From Acidobacteriota bacterium (GTDB taxonomy: Bacteria > Acidobacteriota > Blastocatellia > Pyrinomonadales > Pyrinomonadaceae): DNA of 42,686 nucleotides. The position numbers were made by a program, and so were the translations under genes. This document shows positions 27,907 to 36,662 of the stretch, in pieces; position 1 is the first letter of the stretch; each line of letters opens with the position of its first letter. Below the pieces are notes generated by a model. That model had not been told where the DNA came from and made no database searches. It was given only the letters and a program-made list of their open reading frames with translations. The stretch lies in NCBI GenBank assembly GCA_019242475.1, contig JAFAVK010000062.1:1-42686 (forward strand), given 5' to 3'.

Positions 27907-29751
27907 TCAGGTCGTTGAGGGTGATGCGGGGCCGCCGCGCGGGCGCAGGGCGGAAAGCTGTTTCTCAAGCTCAAACTTTTTCATCAGGAGCGCGCCGTGC
28001 CGCGCCTCGTCGCCCGCGCGGCCCGCGGCCGCGATCTCCGCGGCCAGCTCCTTGATGCGCCGGTCGTAGCTCATCAGGCGGAGCGTGACCAGGCACCCTT
28101 CGGCCCTGGCGAGGAAAACGTCCACGGCCTCGCCCTCCGCGCGCTCCGACTCGTACATCCACAGCTCGGGCAGGAACGCCTGCGCCGGGTCGCCGCCCAC
28201 CAGCTCTTGCAGCGAATCGAACTCGACCTCGACGCCCCCGGCGTCGGCGCGCCGCAGCGCCTCGAAGATGGCCGCGGTCGCCAGGCCCTCGTAGTCGCTC
28301 TCGTGCATTTGCGGCAGGACGTAGCCCCTCAAGTCCGCGTCGTGCAGGAGCAGTTCGAGCAGAATCTTCTCGGCCTCGGTCGGGGCGCCGACCGAAGCGC
28401 GCGCGACCTTCTTCTTGACTTCGTCGGCGTTCGCCGCCAGAGGGTCGCGCGCGCTGACCGCCTTCCAAAGCTCCTGCCTCAGGCTCAGGTCTTCGACGCG
28501 GAGCGAGTCCAGCACGATGTCGAAATACTCGCGCCTCTGGATCGTGTTGCGGACGGCGCGGACGAAGGGCAGCACCTCGGCGACGGCCTCGGATTTCTCG
28601 GGGGGGTTGAGGAGGTTTCGCCCGTGCATGGCCTGGTCGAGTATGAACTGCATGTGCGGAGCGGCCTCGCCGCGGAGCCGTTTGTACTCGTCGGCGCCGC
28701 GGGCGCGGACGAACTCGTCCGGGTCGGCGCCTTCGGGGAGGACGAGCACCTTGACTTCAAAGTCTTCGGGCAGGAGAACCTCTATGGCGCGTTTCGCCGC
28801 GTTGATTCCGGCGCGGTCACCATCATAATTGACGACCACTTTGCGCGCAAACCGGTTCAGAAGCTTCGCCTGCTCGTTGGTCAAAGCCGTCCCCAGGCTC
28901 GCCACGACGTTACGCACGCCGTGCTGGAACGGGACGATTAAGTCCAGGTAACCTTCGACGAGGATGGCGAACTTCTTCCTCCGAATCTCCTCGCGCGTGA
29001 CGCTCAGGCCGAAGAGGTGGCGCCCCTTCGTGTAGGCGGCCGTCTCGGGCGAGTTCAGATACTTCGGCTCGTCGCCCGGCCGCATCGCGCGCGCGCCGAA
29101 GGCGACGGGGCGCCCCTGCGCGTCCGTCACGGGGAAGATCAGACGCCCGCGGAAGCGGTCGTAGTAACCGCCCTGCTCCTTCTTCACCACGAGGCCGCTG
29201 CGCTCGATCTGCCCGATGGTCGCGCCCTGGCTTTTAAGATAATTCCCGAGCGCCTCCCAACTGTTCGGCGCGTACCCGAGACGGAACGTCTTCACGGTCT
29301 CATCATTGATGCCGCGCCCCTCCACGTACTCCCGCGCCGCACGCGCCTCCGCGTTGTTCTCATTGAACTGCCGCTCCCAGAACTCCAACGCCCACGCGTT
29401 CAACTGGACGACCTCGTCCGCCTCCTTCCGCTTCACCTCGAAACGCTTGTCGTCCACCAGCTCCGGCAGCGGCACCCCCGCCTTCTCCGCCACCACCCGC
29501 ACCGACTCGGGGAACGACAGCCCCTCCAACTCCATCACGAAGTTGAAGACCGACCCTCCCTTCCCGCAGCCAAAACAATAGAAGATGTTCTTCGACGGGT
29601 TGACCGAGAACGAAGGCGTCTTCTCCTGGTGGAACGGGCAGCAGGCCATCCAGTTCGCGCCCTTCTTCTTGAGCGTGACGTAGTCGCCCACCACGCGGAC
29701 GATGTCCGCCTGCCGCCTCAAGTCGTCGATGAATGTCTGCGGGTAACGCAC
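27907..29751 (-). CDS. dnaG: DNA primase DnaG, with GTG start created by a 5'-end duplication
   Basis: 614 residues. The N-terminal CHC2 zinc ribbon is visible ([12 protein letters not shown], then YCFGCGKGG). The catalytic core follows with TOPRIM motifs [10 protein letters not shown] (Glu) and [15 protein letters not shown] (Asp-x-Asp). A DnaB-interacting C-terminal helical domain begins at about 440. It makes RNA primers at replication forks and is essential. The start is GTG 29751 reading [14 protein letters not shown]. The first 57 bases (29694-29750) are duplicated at 30446-30502, where the corresponding start is a normal ATG. The GTG lies four bases after the PIN toxin stop TAG with no good ribosome binding site, so translation is probably coupled to the toxin gene. 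Confidence 0.95.
   Translation of the reverse strand: MRYPQTFIDDLRRQADIVRVVGDYVTLKKKGANWMACCPFHQEKTPSFSVNPSKNIFYCFGCGKGGSVFNFVMELEGLSFPESVRVVAEKAGVPLPELVDDKRFEVKRKEADEVVQLNAWALEFWERQFNENNAEARAAREYVEGRGINDETVKTFRLGYAPNSWEALGNYLKSQGATIGQIERSGLVVKKEQGGYYDRFRGRLIFPVTDAQGRPVAFGARAMRPGDEPKYLNSPETAAYTKGRHLFGLSVTREEIRRKKFAILVEGYLDLIVPFQHGVRNVVASLGTALTNEQAKLLNRFARKVVVNYDGDRAGINAAKRAIEVLLPEDFEVKVLVLPEGADPDEFVRARGADEYKRLRGEAAPHMQFILDQAMHGRNLLNPPEKSEAVAEVLPFVRAVRNTIQRREYFDIVLDSLRVEDLSLRQELWKAVSARDPLAANADEVKKKVARASVGAPTEAEKILLELLLHDADLRGYVLPQMHESDYEGLATAAIFEALRRADAGGVEVEFDSLQELVGGDPAQAFLPELWMYESERAEGEAVDVFLARAEGCLVTLRLMSYDRRIKELAAEIAAAGRAGDEARHGALLMKKFELEKQLSALRPRGGPASPSTT
29694..29750 (-). repeat. 57-bp direct repeat, copy 1 (5' end of functional dnaG)
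   Basis: Identical to 30446-30502 except one base (A versus G at the second arginine codon, silent: CGT/CGC). It spans dnaG codons for [18 protein letters not shown]. With copy 2 it flanks the toxin-antitoxin pair. Confidence 0.95.
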
Positions 29752-29755
29752 TGCT

Positions 29756-30178
29756 CTAGGGTGAAGTGGTCTGCAAGTGTTTGAGCAAGCCGCCGGGAGA
29801 GAACACGGGGAGCGCGGCGTTCCTGTAATCTTCGAGGTTCCGCGTGACGACGGCGTCGAGCCCGCCCGCCTCGGCGCAGGCGTGCTGCACGGCGTCCTCG
29901 TAGTCCGAGAAGGGGAGGCGTTGGGCGTCCGCGAGGACGCCCCGGTCAACCGGGCACACGCCGACGGCCTTCAGCAGTTCTCCGACGGCCATCCGCGCGG
30001 CGTCAACGCCCTTGAGCTTGCGCGTCACGTAGAACACGTTCACGACGGTGATTCCCGAGACGTAGCCGTCCAGGCGGCCCCGCTCGTGCAGCTCGAAGAG
30101 CGCCGCGGCCTCCTCGGCGAAGGGCGCGCGGTCTAAGAGCAGGTCGAGAACCACGTCATTGTCGAAGAGAACGCGCAT
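29756..30178 (-). CDS. PIN-domain toxin of a type II toxin-antitoxin pair (VapC-like)
   Basis: 140 residues. The start VLFDNDVVLDLLL gives the first acidic residue (Asp6). Later acidic positions lie in SDYEDAVQ (Asp92/Glu94/Asp95) and VTRNLEDY (Asp117). Together these match the Mg-binding carboxylates of PIN ribonucleases, although the usual central Glu near 40-47 is not obvious (VVNVFYV is present instead, as in some PIN subfamilies). PIN toxins cut specific RNAs. The ATG overlaps the antitoxin stop by one base (TGATG). The cassette lies between two copies of the dnaG 5' end, and its stop is four bases before the dnaG GTG. Confidence 0.85.
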   Translation of the reverse strand: MRVLFDNDVVLDLLLDRAPFAEEAAALFELHERGRLDGYVSGITVVNVFYVTRKLKGVDAARMAVGELLKAVGVCPVDRGVLADAQRLPFSDYEDAVQHACAEAGGLDAVVTRNLEDYRNAALPVFSPGGLLKHLQTTSP

Positions 30179-30405
30179 CAGGAATACTTGCCGGCCAGGT
30201 AGTTGACGTAGTCCTCTTTCAACTCTTCGTCCGAAGGCGCGACGCCGTCGGGCCTGGCGATGCCGCGCAGGCGGCCGACGGCCCCCGGCGTGCGCGTGCG
30301 CAAACGAAGTTCCTCGCGGACGCTGCGGGTGATGGCCTCCAACAGCTCGACCCGCTCTGCCAGAGACAGCCTCTCGATTTCGCTGAGCAGTTGCTGGTGC
30401 GTCAT
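30178..30405 (-). CDS. Antitoxin partner of the PIN toxin
   Basis: 75 residues, charged and helical: an N-terminal helix pair (LLSEIERLSLAERVELLEAITRSV) is followed by an acidic C-terminus (DEELKEDYVNYLAGKYS) that could clamp the toxin. The N-terminus resembles 'addiction module component' antitoxins. The start ATG overlaps the TGA of the 33-codon dnaG stub (ATGA), with GGAG about 10 bases upstream inside that stub. A DNA-binding fold is not evident, so autoregulation is uncertain. Confidence 0.75.
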   Translation of the reverse strand: MTHQQLLSEIERLSLAERVELLEAITRSVREELRLRTRTPGAVGRLRGIARPDGVAPSDEELKEDYVNYLAGKYS

Positions 30406-30503
30406 CTCAAACTCACTCCGCGAGATTGTATCTCACTCCGACTCGCGCGGACGATGTCCGCCTGCCGCCTCAAGTCGTCGATGAATGTCTGCGGGTAGCG
30501 CAT
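30402..30503 (-). pseudogene. dnaG 5' stub (original dnaG start) left upstream of the toxin-antitoxin genes
   Basis: A 33-codon frame from ATG 30503 reads [19 protein letters not shown], identical to the DnaG N-terminus, then leaves dnaG sequence for an unrelated tail (ASRSEIQSRGVSLR) and stops at TGA overlapping the antitoxin ATG. This is what remains of the ancestral dnaG start, now serving as a leader frame coupled to the antitoxin. Confidence 0.85.
30446..30502 (-). repeat. 57-bp direct repeat, copy 2 (ancestral dnaG 5' end)
   Basis: The partner of 29694-29750, offset by 752 bases. The adjoining base gives ATG here and GTG in copy 1. This suggests that copy 2 keeps the original start and copy 1 arrived with or was produced by the insertion. 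Confidence 0.95.
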
Positions 30504-30564
30504 CGGTTAGGAAGATTCAAACTCAGAGGGCGGGCGCGTGGCAAGGGCGCGCGGGGGCGTTCGT

Positions 30565-31212
30565 CTAAACCAGGCGCGCGAAGAAGCTTTTTAACTTCCC
30601 CGCGTCGAGCCGGCCGCCGGTGCGGACGCCGCTGCACACGTCGAGGCCGAAGGGGCGGACGGTCGAGACGGCCTCGGCGACGTTCTCGGCCCGCAGGCCG
30701 CCGGCGAGGAAGACGGGGACGGGGGAGGCTTCGACGACGCGCCGGCTCACGCGCCAGTCGTGCGTGCGGCCCGTGCCGCCGAGCTCCTTGACGGCGAGGC
30801 TCTGGTCGCCCGAGTCGAGCAGCAGCGCGTCCACGTGGCGCGCGACGTCCAGGGCCTCCGCGAAAGACTCCTCCCCGCGGACATGCACGACCTGCACGAG
30901 CGAGACGCCCGGCAACTCCGCGCGCAGCTCCGCGTAGACTTCCGTAGGCACGCGGTCGCAGAGCTGCAAGGTGTTCACGCGGCAGCGGCGCTGCTGCCCG
31001 ACGACGGAGCGCGCGTCCTGCCTGCACGTCAAAAGGAACGTCGCCACGGGCGGCGGCACGCGCGCCGCGATCTCCGCGATCAACTCTTCGGGGATGACGC
31101 CCGGCCCACTCGGCATCTCCGACACGAGCCCCACCGCCGACGCTCCGCACTCGATTGCCACGCGCGCCTCCTCGACGCTCGCGATGCAGCAGACTTTTAC
31201 GCGCGGTCGCAT
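30565..31212 (-). CDS. trpF: Phosphoribosylanthranilate isomerase TrpF
   Basis: 215 residues, a TIM barrel for the third step of tryptophan synthesis. KVCCIASVEEA matches the family start KxCG with the catalytic Cys kept and the usual Gly changed to Cys. LQLCDRVP, DALLLDSG, GGTGRTHDW (general acid Asp expected in the LLLDSG strand), FLAGGLRAENV and GLDVCSGVRTGG follow in the standard order. It lies eight bases after mutS2 in the same direction and 62 bases before the dnaG stub. No other trp gene is in the window. Confidence 0.9.
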   Translation of the reverse strand: MRPRVKVCCIASVEEARVAIECGASAVGLVSEMPSGPGVIPEELIAEIAARVPPPVATFLLTCRQDARSVVGQQRRCRVNTLQLCDRVPTEVYAELRAELPGVSLVQVVHVRGEESFAEALDVARHVDALLLDSGDQSLAVKELGGTGRTHDWRVSRRVVEASPVPVFLAGGLRAENVAEAVSTVRPFGLDVCSGVRTGGRLDAGKLKSFFARLV

Positions 31213-31220
31213 CAGCTCAC

Positions 31221-33704
31221 CTACTGCTTCAGCTCGACGACGGTGGCGCCGGCGCCGCCCTGGTTCTCGGGGGCGAGGTCGAAGCGCGCGACGTGCGGGT
31301 GGTGACGCAGCAGGTCGGCGACGGCGCGGCGGAGGGCGCCGGTGCCGTGGCCGTGGATGATGCGGACGTGCGAGTGGCCTTGCAGGAAGGCTTCGTCGAG
31401 GAAGCGGTCAACCTCGTCGCGCGCGTCGTCGGTGGTGCGGCCGATGAGGTTGAGTTCGGCATCGACGGATTCGCGCGAGCCTTTAAGTCTGACCTCGGTG
31501 CCGCGCTCCTGCATGCGGCGGAGGCGCCCCGCCAGCGTGTCGTCCTCCTTCGACTTCCTGGGCTGCGCCTTGACGAGTTCGAGGTTGGAGAGCTTCTCGC
31601 GGAAGCGCAGCTTGTTAACGCGCACCTCGGCCTCGCCGTCGCCGACGCGCTCGACCGTGCCCGTCATGCCGAGCGTCGTCAAGCGAACTTCGTCGCCGGC
31701 CGCGATGTCGCGCGGAGGCTCGTCGGTTGACGAAGGCGTTCGTGCCTGAACGTCCGACTCGTCGCGCGCGCCTTTCACGACTCTGACTCCGCCGCTCGTC
31801 TCTCCGCCGCCGCGGGCGTTGGCCGCGCGCGCTTCGGTGCGCGCCTTCTGCGCCTCGCGGCGGAGTTCGGCGGCGCGGCGTTCGGCCTCGCGCTCGACGC
31901 GCACGCGCTGCGCGCGGTCTTCGATCTTTGAATAAAGCTCGCGCGCCTGGCGTTCAAAGTCGGCGACGCCGCGCTCCAACGTCCGCGCGAACTCGGCCTG
32001 CCGCTCGCGCTCGCGGCGCGCGGCCTCTGCGTCGAGCGAGTCGTAGCGCTCGGCGACGGCGCGCCGCTCCTCTTCGAGCGCGCGGCGCTGGCCTTCGGCC
32101 TCCTCGGCCTCGCGCTGGATGCGGCGCAGGTAGGCGTCCGCCGCGAGCGTCCTTTCATCAACGCGCGAGCGCGCGGCCTCGATGATCTCTTCGGGCAGAC
32201 GAAACCGCCTCGCGATCTCAAGCCCGGCGGACGAGCCGGCGACGCCGACGAGCAGGCGGTAGGTCGGCTGCAAAGTCTTCTCGTCGAACTCGACCGAAGC
32301 GTTCTGCACGCCCTCCTCGTTCGAGGCGTACATCTTCAGCCCCGAGTAGTGCGTCGTCGCGATGACGTGCGCGCCGCACGCGCGCCGGAAGTGATCGACG
32401 ACGGCGACGCCGAGCGCCGAGCCCTCCTCGGGGTCTGTGCCCGTGCCGACCTCGTCGAGCAGGACGAGCGCGGGCGCCTGGCACGACTCGACCATGTGGC
32501 GGATGTTCGAGACGTGCGAGGTGAAGGTCGAGAGGTTGGCGGCGAGCGACTGTCGGTCGCCGATGTCCGCGAGCACGGACTCGTAGGGCGGGACGCGTGC
32601 CGCGCGCGCGGGCACGTGGAGCCCGGAGAGGGCCATCAGGGAGAGCAGGCCCGCGGTCTTTAAGACGACCGTCTTGCCGCCCGCGTTCGCGCCCGAGATG
32701 ACCATGACGGGCCGCGTCGGTTCCAGACGAAGTGAGACGGGCACGACCTCTAACCCTTGCTCGCGCAGGTTCTCTTCGAGCAGAGGGTGCCGGGCCTCGA
32801 CCAGTTCGAGCGCGTTCTCTTCGTCAATCAAGGGCTCGACGGCGTGCAGGTGCGCGGCGAGCGCGGCCTTCGCGTTAACGAAGTCCAGCTCGGCGACCGC
32901 GTCGGCCGCGAGCCCTATCGAGGGCAGCTCGGCGCGCAGCTCCTCCGTCAGCGTCGAGAGGATGCGCGTGACCTCGCGCTCTTCCGTCTCGCGCAGCGCT
33001 TGCAACTCGTTGTTGGCTTCGATGGTCTCCAAAGGCTCGACGAAGACCGTCGCGCCCGACGAAGAGAAGCCGTGTGCGACGCCGGCCACGCGGCCGCGGT
33101 GGTCGCTGCGGACGGGGATGACGAAGCGTTCGTTGCGGAGGGTGACGAGCTGATCCTGAATCGACTCCTCGGAGCGCCGCATCAGGGTCTCCAAAGAGCG
33201 CGTGATGGTCGAACGCATCCGCACGATGTCGGCGCGGATGCGCGCCAGCTCCGGGGAGGCGCGGTCGTCCAGTTCGCCCGACGGAAGAATCTTCGAGAAG
33301 ACGCGCGCGGCCAGGCCGGGCAGCGTCCTCGGCAAGGCTTCCACGACCTCCCACAAGACCGGCGCGGCCTCGCGCTCGGCGGCGACGGCGGCGCGCGCGT
33401 CCGCCGCCTGCTCGCACAGGCGCGCCAGCTCCAGCAGCACCAGCGGGTCGAGAATCGTGCCCTCGATTCGAAGGCGCGCGATGGCCTCGGCCGGGTCGCT
33501 CAGCTCCGAGAAAGACCAGCGCGCCCCGCGCGCGCGCAGCTCCGCGCACTCCGACACGGCGCGCAGAGCGCGCCTCACCTCCCCGACCGACGCCAGCGGC
33601 GCAAGCGCCTCCGCCCGCGCGCGCCCCACCGGCGTCTGCGCGTACCGCCGCACGAGCGCACGCGCCCCCTCGTACTCCAACGTCCCGAATGCCTGGTCGT
33701 TCAT
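31221..33704 (-). CDS. mutS2: MutS2 endonuclease / ribosome-collision ATPase
   Basis: 827 residues. It has core and clamp regions but no mismatch-binding domain. The ATPase carries Walker A ISGANAGGKTVVLK (about 335-348), Walker B LVLLDEVGTGTDPEEGSAL, and the family switch SNIRHMVESCQAPALV. A long charged coiled coil (about 520-640) is followed by a KOW-like region and a C-terminal Smr nuclease domain (LNLIGRTTDDARDEV; HGHGTGALRRAV). MutS2 suppresses recombination or splits collided ribosomes in other bacteria. The start lacks a clear ribosome binding site, and heptamer repeat D lies immediately upstream. Confidence 0.95.
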   Translation of the reverse strand: MNDQAFGTLEYEGARALVRRYAQTPVGRARAEALAPLASVGEVRRALRAVSECAELRARGARWSFSELSDPAEAIARLRIEGTILDPLVLLELARLCEQAADARAAVAAEREAAPVLWEVVEALPRTLPGLAARVFSKILPSGELDDRASPELARIRADIVRMRSTITRSLETLMRRSEESIQDQLVTLRNERFVIPVRSDHRGRVAGVAHGFSSSGATVFVEPLETIEANNELQALRETEEREVTRILSTLTEELRAELPSIGLAADAVAELDFVNAKAALAAHLHAVEPLIDEENALELVEARHPLLEENLREQGLEVVPVSLRLEPTRPVMVISGANAGGKTVVLKTAGLLSLMALSGLHVPARAARVPPYESVLADIGDRQSLAANLSTFTSHVSNIRHMVESCQAPALVLLDEVGTGTDPEEGSALGVAVVDHFRRACGAHVIATTHYSGLKMYASNEEGVQNASVEFDEKTLQPTYRLLVGVAGSSAGLEIARRFRLPEEIIEAARSRVDERTLAADAYLRRIQREAEEAEGQRRALEEERRAVAERYDSLDAEAARRERERQAEFARTLERGVADFERQARELYSKIEDRAQRVRVEREAERRAAELRREAQKARTEARAANARGGGETSGGVRVVKGARDESDVQARTPSSTDEPPRDIAAGDEVRLTTLGMTGTVERVGDGEAEVRVNKLRFREKLSNLELVKAQPRKSKEDDTLAGRLRRMQERGTEVRLKGSRESVDAELNLIGRTTDDARDEVDRFLDEAFLQGHSHVRIIHGHGTGALRRAVADLLRHHPHVARFDLAPENQGGAGATVVELKQ

Positions 33705-33737
33705 GGTCGGTAAATAGTAAAGCCGTGAGCCAAGAAG

Positions 33738-33812
33738 CGTAAACCGTGAACCGTAAACCGTGACAAGAAAAACCGCGCTTACCTTGTCACGGTTTACGGT
33801 TCACGGTTCACG
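33738..33812. repeat. Heptamer-word inverted repeat D (words CCGTAAA and CCGTGAA)
   Basis: Arms 33738-33767 and 33783-33812 pair with one mismatch in a stem of about 30 bp; the loop is 15 bases. Each word carries TAA or TGA, so stops fall in all frames on both strands. The right arm encodes the C-terminus (AVNREP) and stop of the CheW protein on the minus strand. Confidence 0.85.
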
Positions 33813-34303
33813 GCCCTTTGCCTTCTGCGTTCGGTGCCGCTCATGGCGGCTTCGAAGAGGCGCGCGGGGTCGAGGAGGTGGACGGTCTCGCCGCCGTGTT
33901 GGAAAGTGCCGCGCGCGGGGAACGCGGGAGAGTCCGGGGGGGAGATGTGGTCGTCGGCGTCGAGCGTGGCGGGGGCGGTTGATTCGCAGGCGAGCGCCAG
34001 CTGCTCGTCGCCCGCGAGCGAGGCGATGAAGGCGTGCGCGGCCGCGGGGCTTTCGTGGCCCAGGCCCGACGCCTCTAACAGGCGCGAGGGGTCGAGGACG
34101 GTGCGCATCTTCCCGCGCACGGAGGCGACGCCGAGGACTGGCGCAGGCGCGTGCGGCAGCGGCGCGGGCTCCGCCCAGGGCGTCACGCACTCGCACTCGT
34201 CGGCGTAGACGGCGAAGGCGAGGCCGCGCGCGCGCAGCAGCAGAATCGCGCGGCCCTCTTCGCGCGGCGGGTTGACGGCGTTCCTCCCTTCTTGCTCGCT
34301 CAT
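33794..34303 (-). CDS. CheW-like chemotaxis coupling protein, not linked to other che genes
   Basis: 169 residues from ATG 34303 (MSEQEGRNAV). The single domain shows CheW hallmarks: LLLRARGLAFAVYADECECVTPW, then APVLGVASVRGKMRTVLDPSRLL, a middle region, and VHLLDPARLFEAA at the end. CheW links receptors to CheA; single CheW proteins also occur in other signalling arrays. No cheA, receptor or response regulator is nearby. The last six residues, AVNREP, come from heptamer repeat D. Confidence 0.8.
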   Translation of the reverse strand: MSEQEGRNAVNPPREEGRAILLLRARGLAFAVYADECECVTPWAEPAPLPHAPAPVLGVASVRGKMRTVLDPSRLLEASGLGHESPAAAHAFIASLAGDEQLALACESTAPATLDADDHISPPDSPAFPARGTFQHGGETVHLLDPARLFEAAMSGTERRRQRAVNREP

Positions 34304-34391
34304 CGTGTCCAAAGCGGGGCGGCCGGAATGTCTCGGTTCTAGCACGTCTGGTAAACTGTCGGCAAACCGCAGGCCGAAGGGGAACGAGACG

Positions 34392-34535
34392 ATGGGCGAA
34401 TTCGACCGCTACCGGGCGGAGATGAACGAGCGCCTGCTGGGCTCGGGCCACCTCGGCATCAAGCGCTTCTGCATCACCTTTGAGCCCTTCGTGCATACCT
34501 CCGTGTACTTTGTGGTTAAAGTGCGTCCGACTTAA
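34392..34535 (+). pseudogene. Remnant of a carboxymuconolactone decarboxylase (AhpD-like) gene
   Basis: The frame starts at ATG 34392 after AAGGGGAACGAG. Its first 26 residues (MGEFDRYRAEMNERL, then GHLGIKRF) match the N-terminus of small carboxymuconolactone-decarboxylase-type proteins, normally about 110-130 residues. After Phe26 the sequence turns into inverted repeat E and soon stops. The catalytic part with the usual CxxC is absent. It appears to have been cut off when the repeat entered or by deletion. Confidence 0.55.
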
Positions 34536-34574
34536 CCACAAAGGTCACGAAGGTATGCACGAAGGGCTCAAAGG
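34477..34574. repeat. Inverted repeat E (9-nt period words)
   Basis: Arms at about 34477-34519 and 34532-34574 pair with few mismatches around AGTGCGTCCGAC. The words CTTTGTGG, CCTTCGTG and TTAACC repeat with a period near 9, unlike the 7-nt elements. It interrupts the decarboxylase remnant and ends 13 bases before the next ATG. Confidence 0.75.
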
Positions 34575-34586
34575 GTTGAGGGGATT

Positions 34587-36659
34587 ATGAAGTTGAGAAT
34601 GTTTCTGTCAGCGCTGTCGCTCTGCCTGCTGCTGTCGGCGGGCGTGCGGGCGCAGGACGAGAAGGGTGGTGACGACGTGTCGGCTCGTGAGCGTGGGCGC
34701 GTACGCGCGCCGGAGTTGGAGGGCGGGCGCGGGTGGCTGAACACCGACAAGCCGCTCTCCATCGCGGGCCTGCGCGGCAAGGTCGTGCTGCTCGACTTCT
34801 GGACTTACGGCTGCGTCAACTGCATGCACGTCATCCCCGACCTCAAGCGGCTCGAAGAGAAATACCCGAACGAGCTGGTCGTCATCGGCGTCCACTCGGC
34901 CAAGTTCGAGAACGAGAAGGAGACGGAGAACATCCGCCGCATCGTCCTGCGCTACGGGCTCGAGCACCCGGTGGTGAACGACGCCGACTTCCGCATCTGG
35001 AACGCCTACGCGGTGCGCGCCTGGCCGACGCAAGTCCTCATCGACCCGGCCGGCTACGTCGTCGGCCAGGTCGCGGGCGAGGGCAACTACGAGGTGATCG
35101 ACCGCGCGGTCGGCGAGCTGGTCGCCGAGGCACGGAAGCGCGGGACGCTCGACACGCGCCCCCTCAAGCTCGCCCTGGAACGCGCGAAGACGGGCGACCT
35201 GCCGCTCGCCTTCCCGGGCAAGGTTCTGGCCGACGAGAAGGGCGACCGCCTCTTCGTCGCCGACTCGAACCACAACCGCGTCGTCGTCACGAAACTCGAC
35301 GGGACTCTTCTTTACACCATCGGCTCGGGCGCGCGCGGAAAGCAAGACGGGGCGTTCGACGCGGCGACCTTCGACGGGCCGCAGGGGCTCGCGCTCGACC
35401 CTTCGGACAACTCGACGCTCTACGTCGCAGACACGCGCAACCACCTCCTGCGCCGCGTTGACCTCAAGGCGAAAACGGTCGAGACGGCGGCGGGCACGGG
35501 CGCGCAGTTGCGCGACTACAGCGTGCGCGGCGGGCCGGCCCTGACGACGCCGCTCAGCTCGCCTTGGGATTTGGCGCTCGCGGGGCGCACGCTCTACGTC
35601 GCGATGGCCGGGCCGCACCAGATTTGGAAGCTGGACTTGGACACGCGCCAGGTCTCTCTCTACGCCGGCACGGGGCGCGAGGCGCGCACCGACGGGAAGC
35701 GTCTGGGCGAGTTCGAAGACTCCGACGCCGCGACCTTCGCGCAGCCTTCGGGGCTGGCCTTCGGGGCCGGCGTGCTCTACGTCTCGGATGCGGAATCAAA
35801 CATCCTGCGCGCCGTCTCAGGTGATGAGGTGCGGACGCTCGCGGGCGGCGACCTCTTCGAGTTCGGCGACCACGACGGCGAGGGCGACGGCGTGCGCTTG
35901 CAGCACCCGCTCGGCCTCGCGCTCGACGCGGGCCGGCTCTACATCGCCGACACGTACAACCACAAGCTCAAGGTGCTCGACCCGCGCACGCGCCGCGTCT
36001 CGACCTTCTCCGGCACGGGCAAGGCCGGGCAGGCGGACGGCGCGCGCCCCGAGTTCTACGAGCCCGGCGGTCTCTCCGTCGCAAAGGGCAAGCTCTACGT
36101 CGCCGACACGAACAACCACGCCGTGCGCGTCGTAGACCTCGCGACGAAGCAGACGACGACCCTGCGTCTGCAAGGGCTCAAGCCGCCCGAGGCCGGCGCC
36201 GCCCCCTCGGAAGAGGCGGAGTCGCAGGGGCCGAACGCGGAGGAGACGAAGGCCGCGGCACAGCGGCTCGGGGCGGGCGGCACGGCGTCGCTCGTGGTGG
36301 ACGTGCAACTCCCGGCGGGTTACCACCTCAACCCGGCCGCGCCGCACCGCTACCGCGTGACGGTCGAGGCCGGGCGCGAACGGCTCGCGCTCGGCAACGC
36401 GGACTTGACGGCGCGCAGCGGCGACGCCGCCTCCGGACTCGGCCGGACGGAGAAGACGCTGCGGCTCCCGCTCGTCGTGCCCCTGCGCGCGACGGCCGCG
36501 GGCGCGGCCGAGCTGCGCGTGAGCCTCACGCTCTACTACTGCCGCGAGGACAACACCGGCACCTGCCGCATCAAGACGCTCGTCTGGCGCGCGCCCGTCG
36601 AGGTCACGGCCGAAGCCGGCGCCCCGCGCGAGATAAAGTTGCAGGGGAAGGTGGAGTGA
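34587..36659 (+). CDS. Secreted thioredoxin-like protein with NHL repeats and DsbD-alpha-like tail
   Basis: 690 residues. Signal peptide cleavage is expected near GVRAQ. The thioredoxin-like domain (about 40-185) has a redox motif in TYGCVNCMH and the cis-Pro region AWPTQVLIDPAGY. Five or so NHL beta-propeller repeats follow (about 205-535), with lines such as LFVADSNHNRVVV, LYVADTRNHLLRRV and LYIADTYNHKLKVL. This order recalls NHLRC2. The C-terminal domain (about 555-685) has LPAGYHLNPAAPHRY and a Cys pair in LYYCREDNTGTCRI, similar to the DsbD N-terminal domain. It is probably an envelope thiol-redox protein on a scaffold. GAGGGG precedes the ATG. Confidence 0.85.
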   Translation: MKLRMFLSALSLCLLLSAGVRAQDEKGGDDVSARERGRVRAPELEGGRGWLNTDKPLSIAGLRGKVVLLDFWTYGCVNCMHVIPDLKRLEEKYPNELVVIGVHSAKFENEKETENIRRIVLRYGLEHPVVNDADFRIWNAYAVRAWPTQVLIDPAGYVVGQVAGEGNYEVIDRAVGELVAEARKRGTLDTRPLKLALERAKTGDLPLAFPGKVLADEKGDRLFVADSNHNRVVVTKLDGTLLYTIGSGARGKQDGAFDAATFDGPQGLALDPSDNSTLYVADTRNHLLRRVDLKAKTVETAAGTGAQLRDYSVRGGPALTTPLSSPWDLALAGRTLYVAMAGPHQIWKLDLDTRQVSLYAGTGREARTDGKRLGEFEDSDAATFAQPSGLAFGAGVLYVSDAESNILRAVSGDEVRTLAGGDLFEFGDHDGEGDGVRLQHPLGLALDAGRLYIADTYNHKLKVLDPRTRRVSTFSGTGKAGQADGARPEFYEPGGLSVAKGKLYVADTNNHAVRVVDLATKQTTTLRLQGLKPPEAGAAPSEEAESQGPNAEETKAAAQRLGAGGTASLVVDVQLPAGYHLNPAAPHRYRVTVEAGRERLALGNADLTARSGDAASGLGRTEKTLRLPLVVPLRATAAGAAELRVSLTLYYCREDNTGTCRIKTLVWRAPVEVTAEAGAPREIKLQGKVE

Positions 36660-36662
36660 AGG

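Noticed and set aside
30426..30791. Plus-strand frame containing [17 protein letters not shown], repeated in another frame near 29700
   Set aside because: The shared peptide is only the antisense reading of the dnaG 57-bp duplication.
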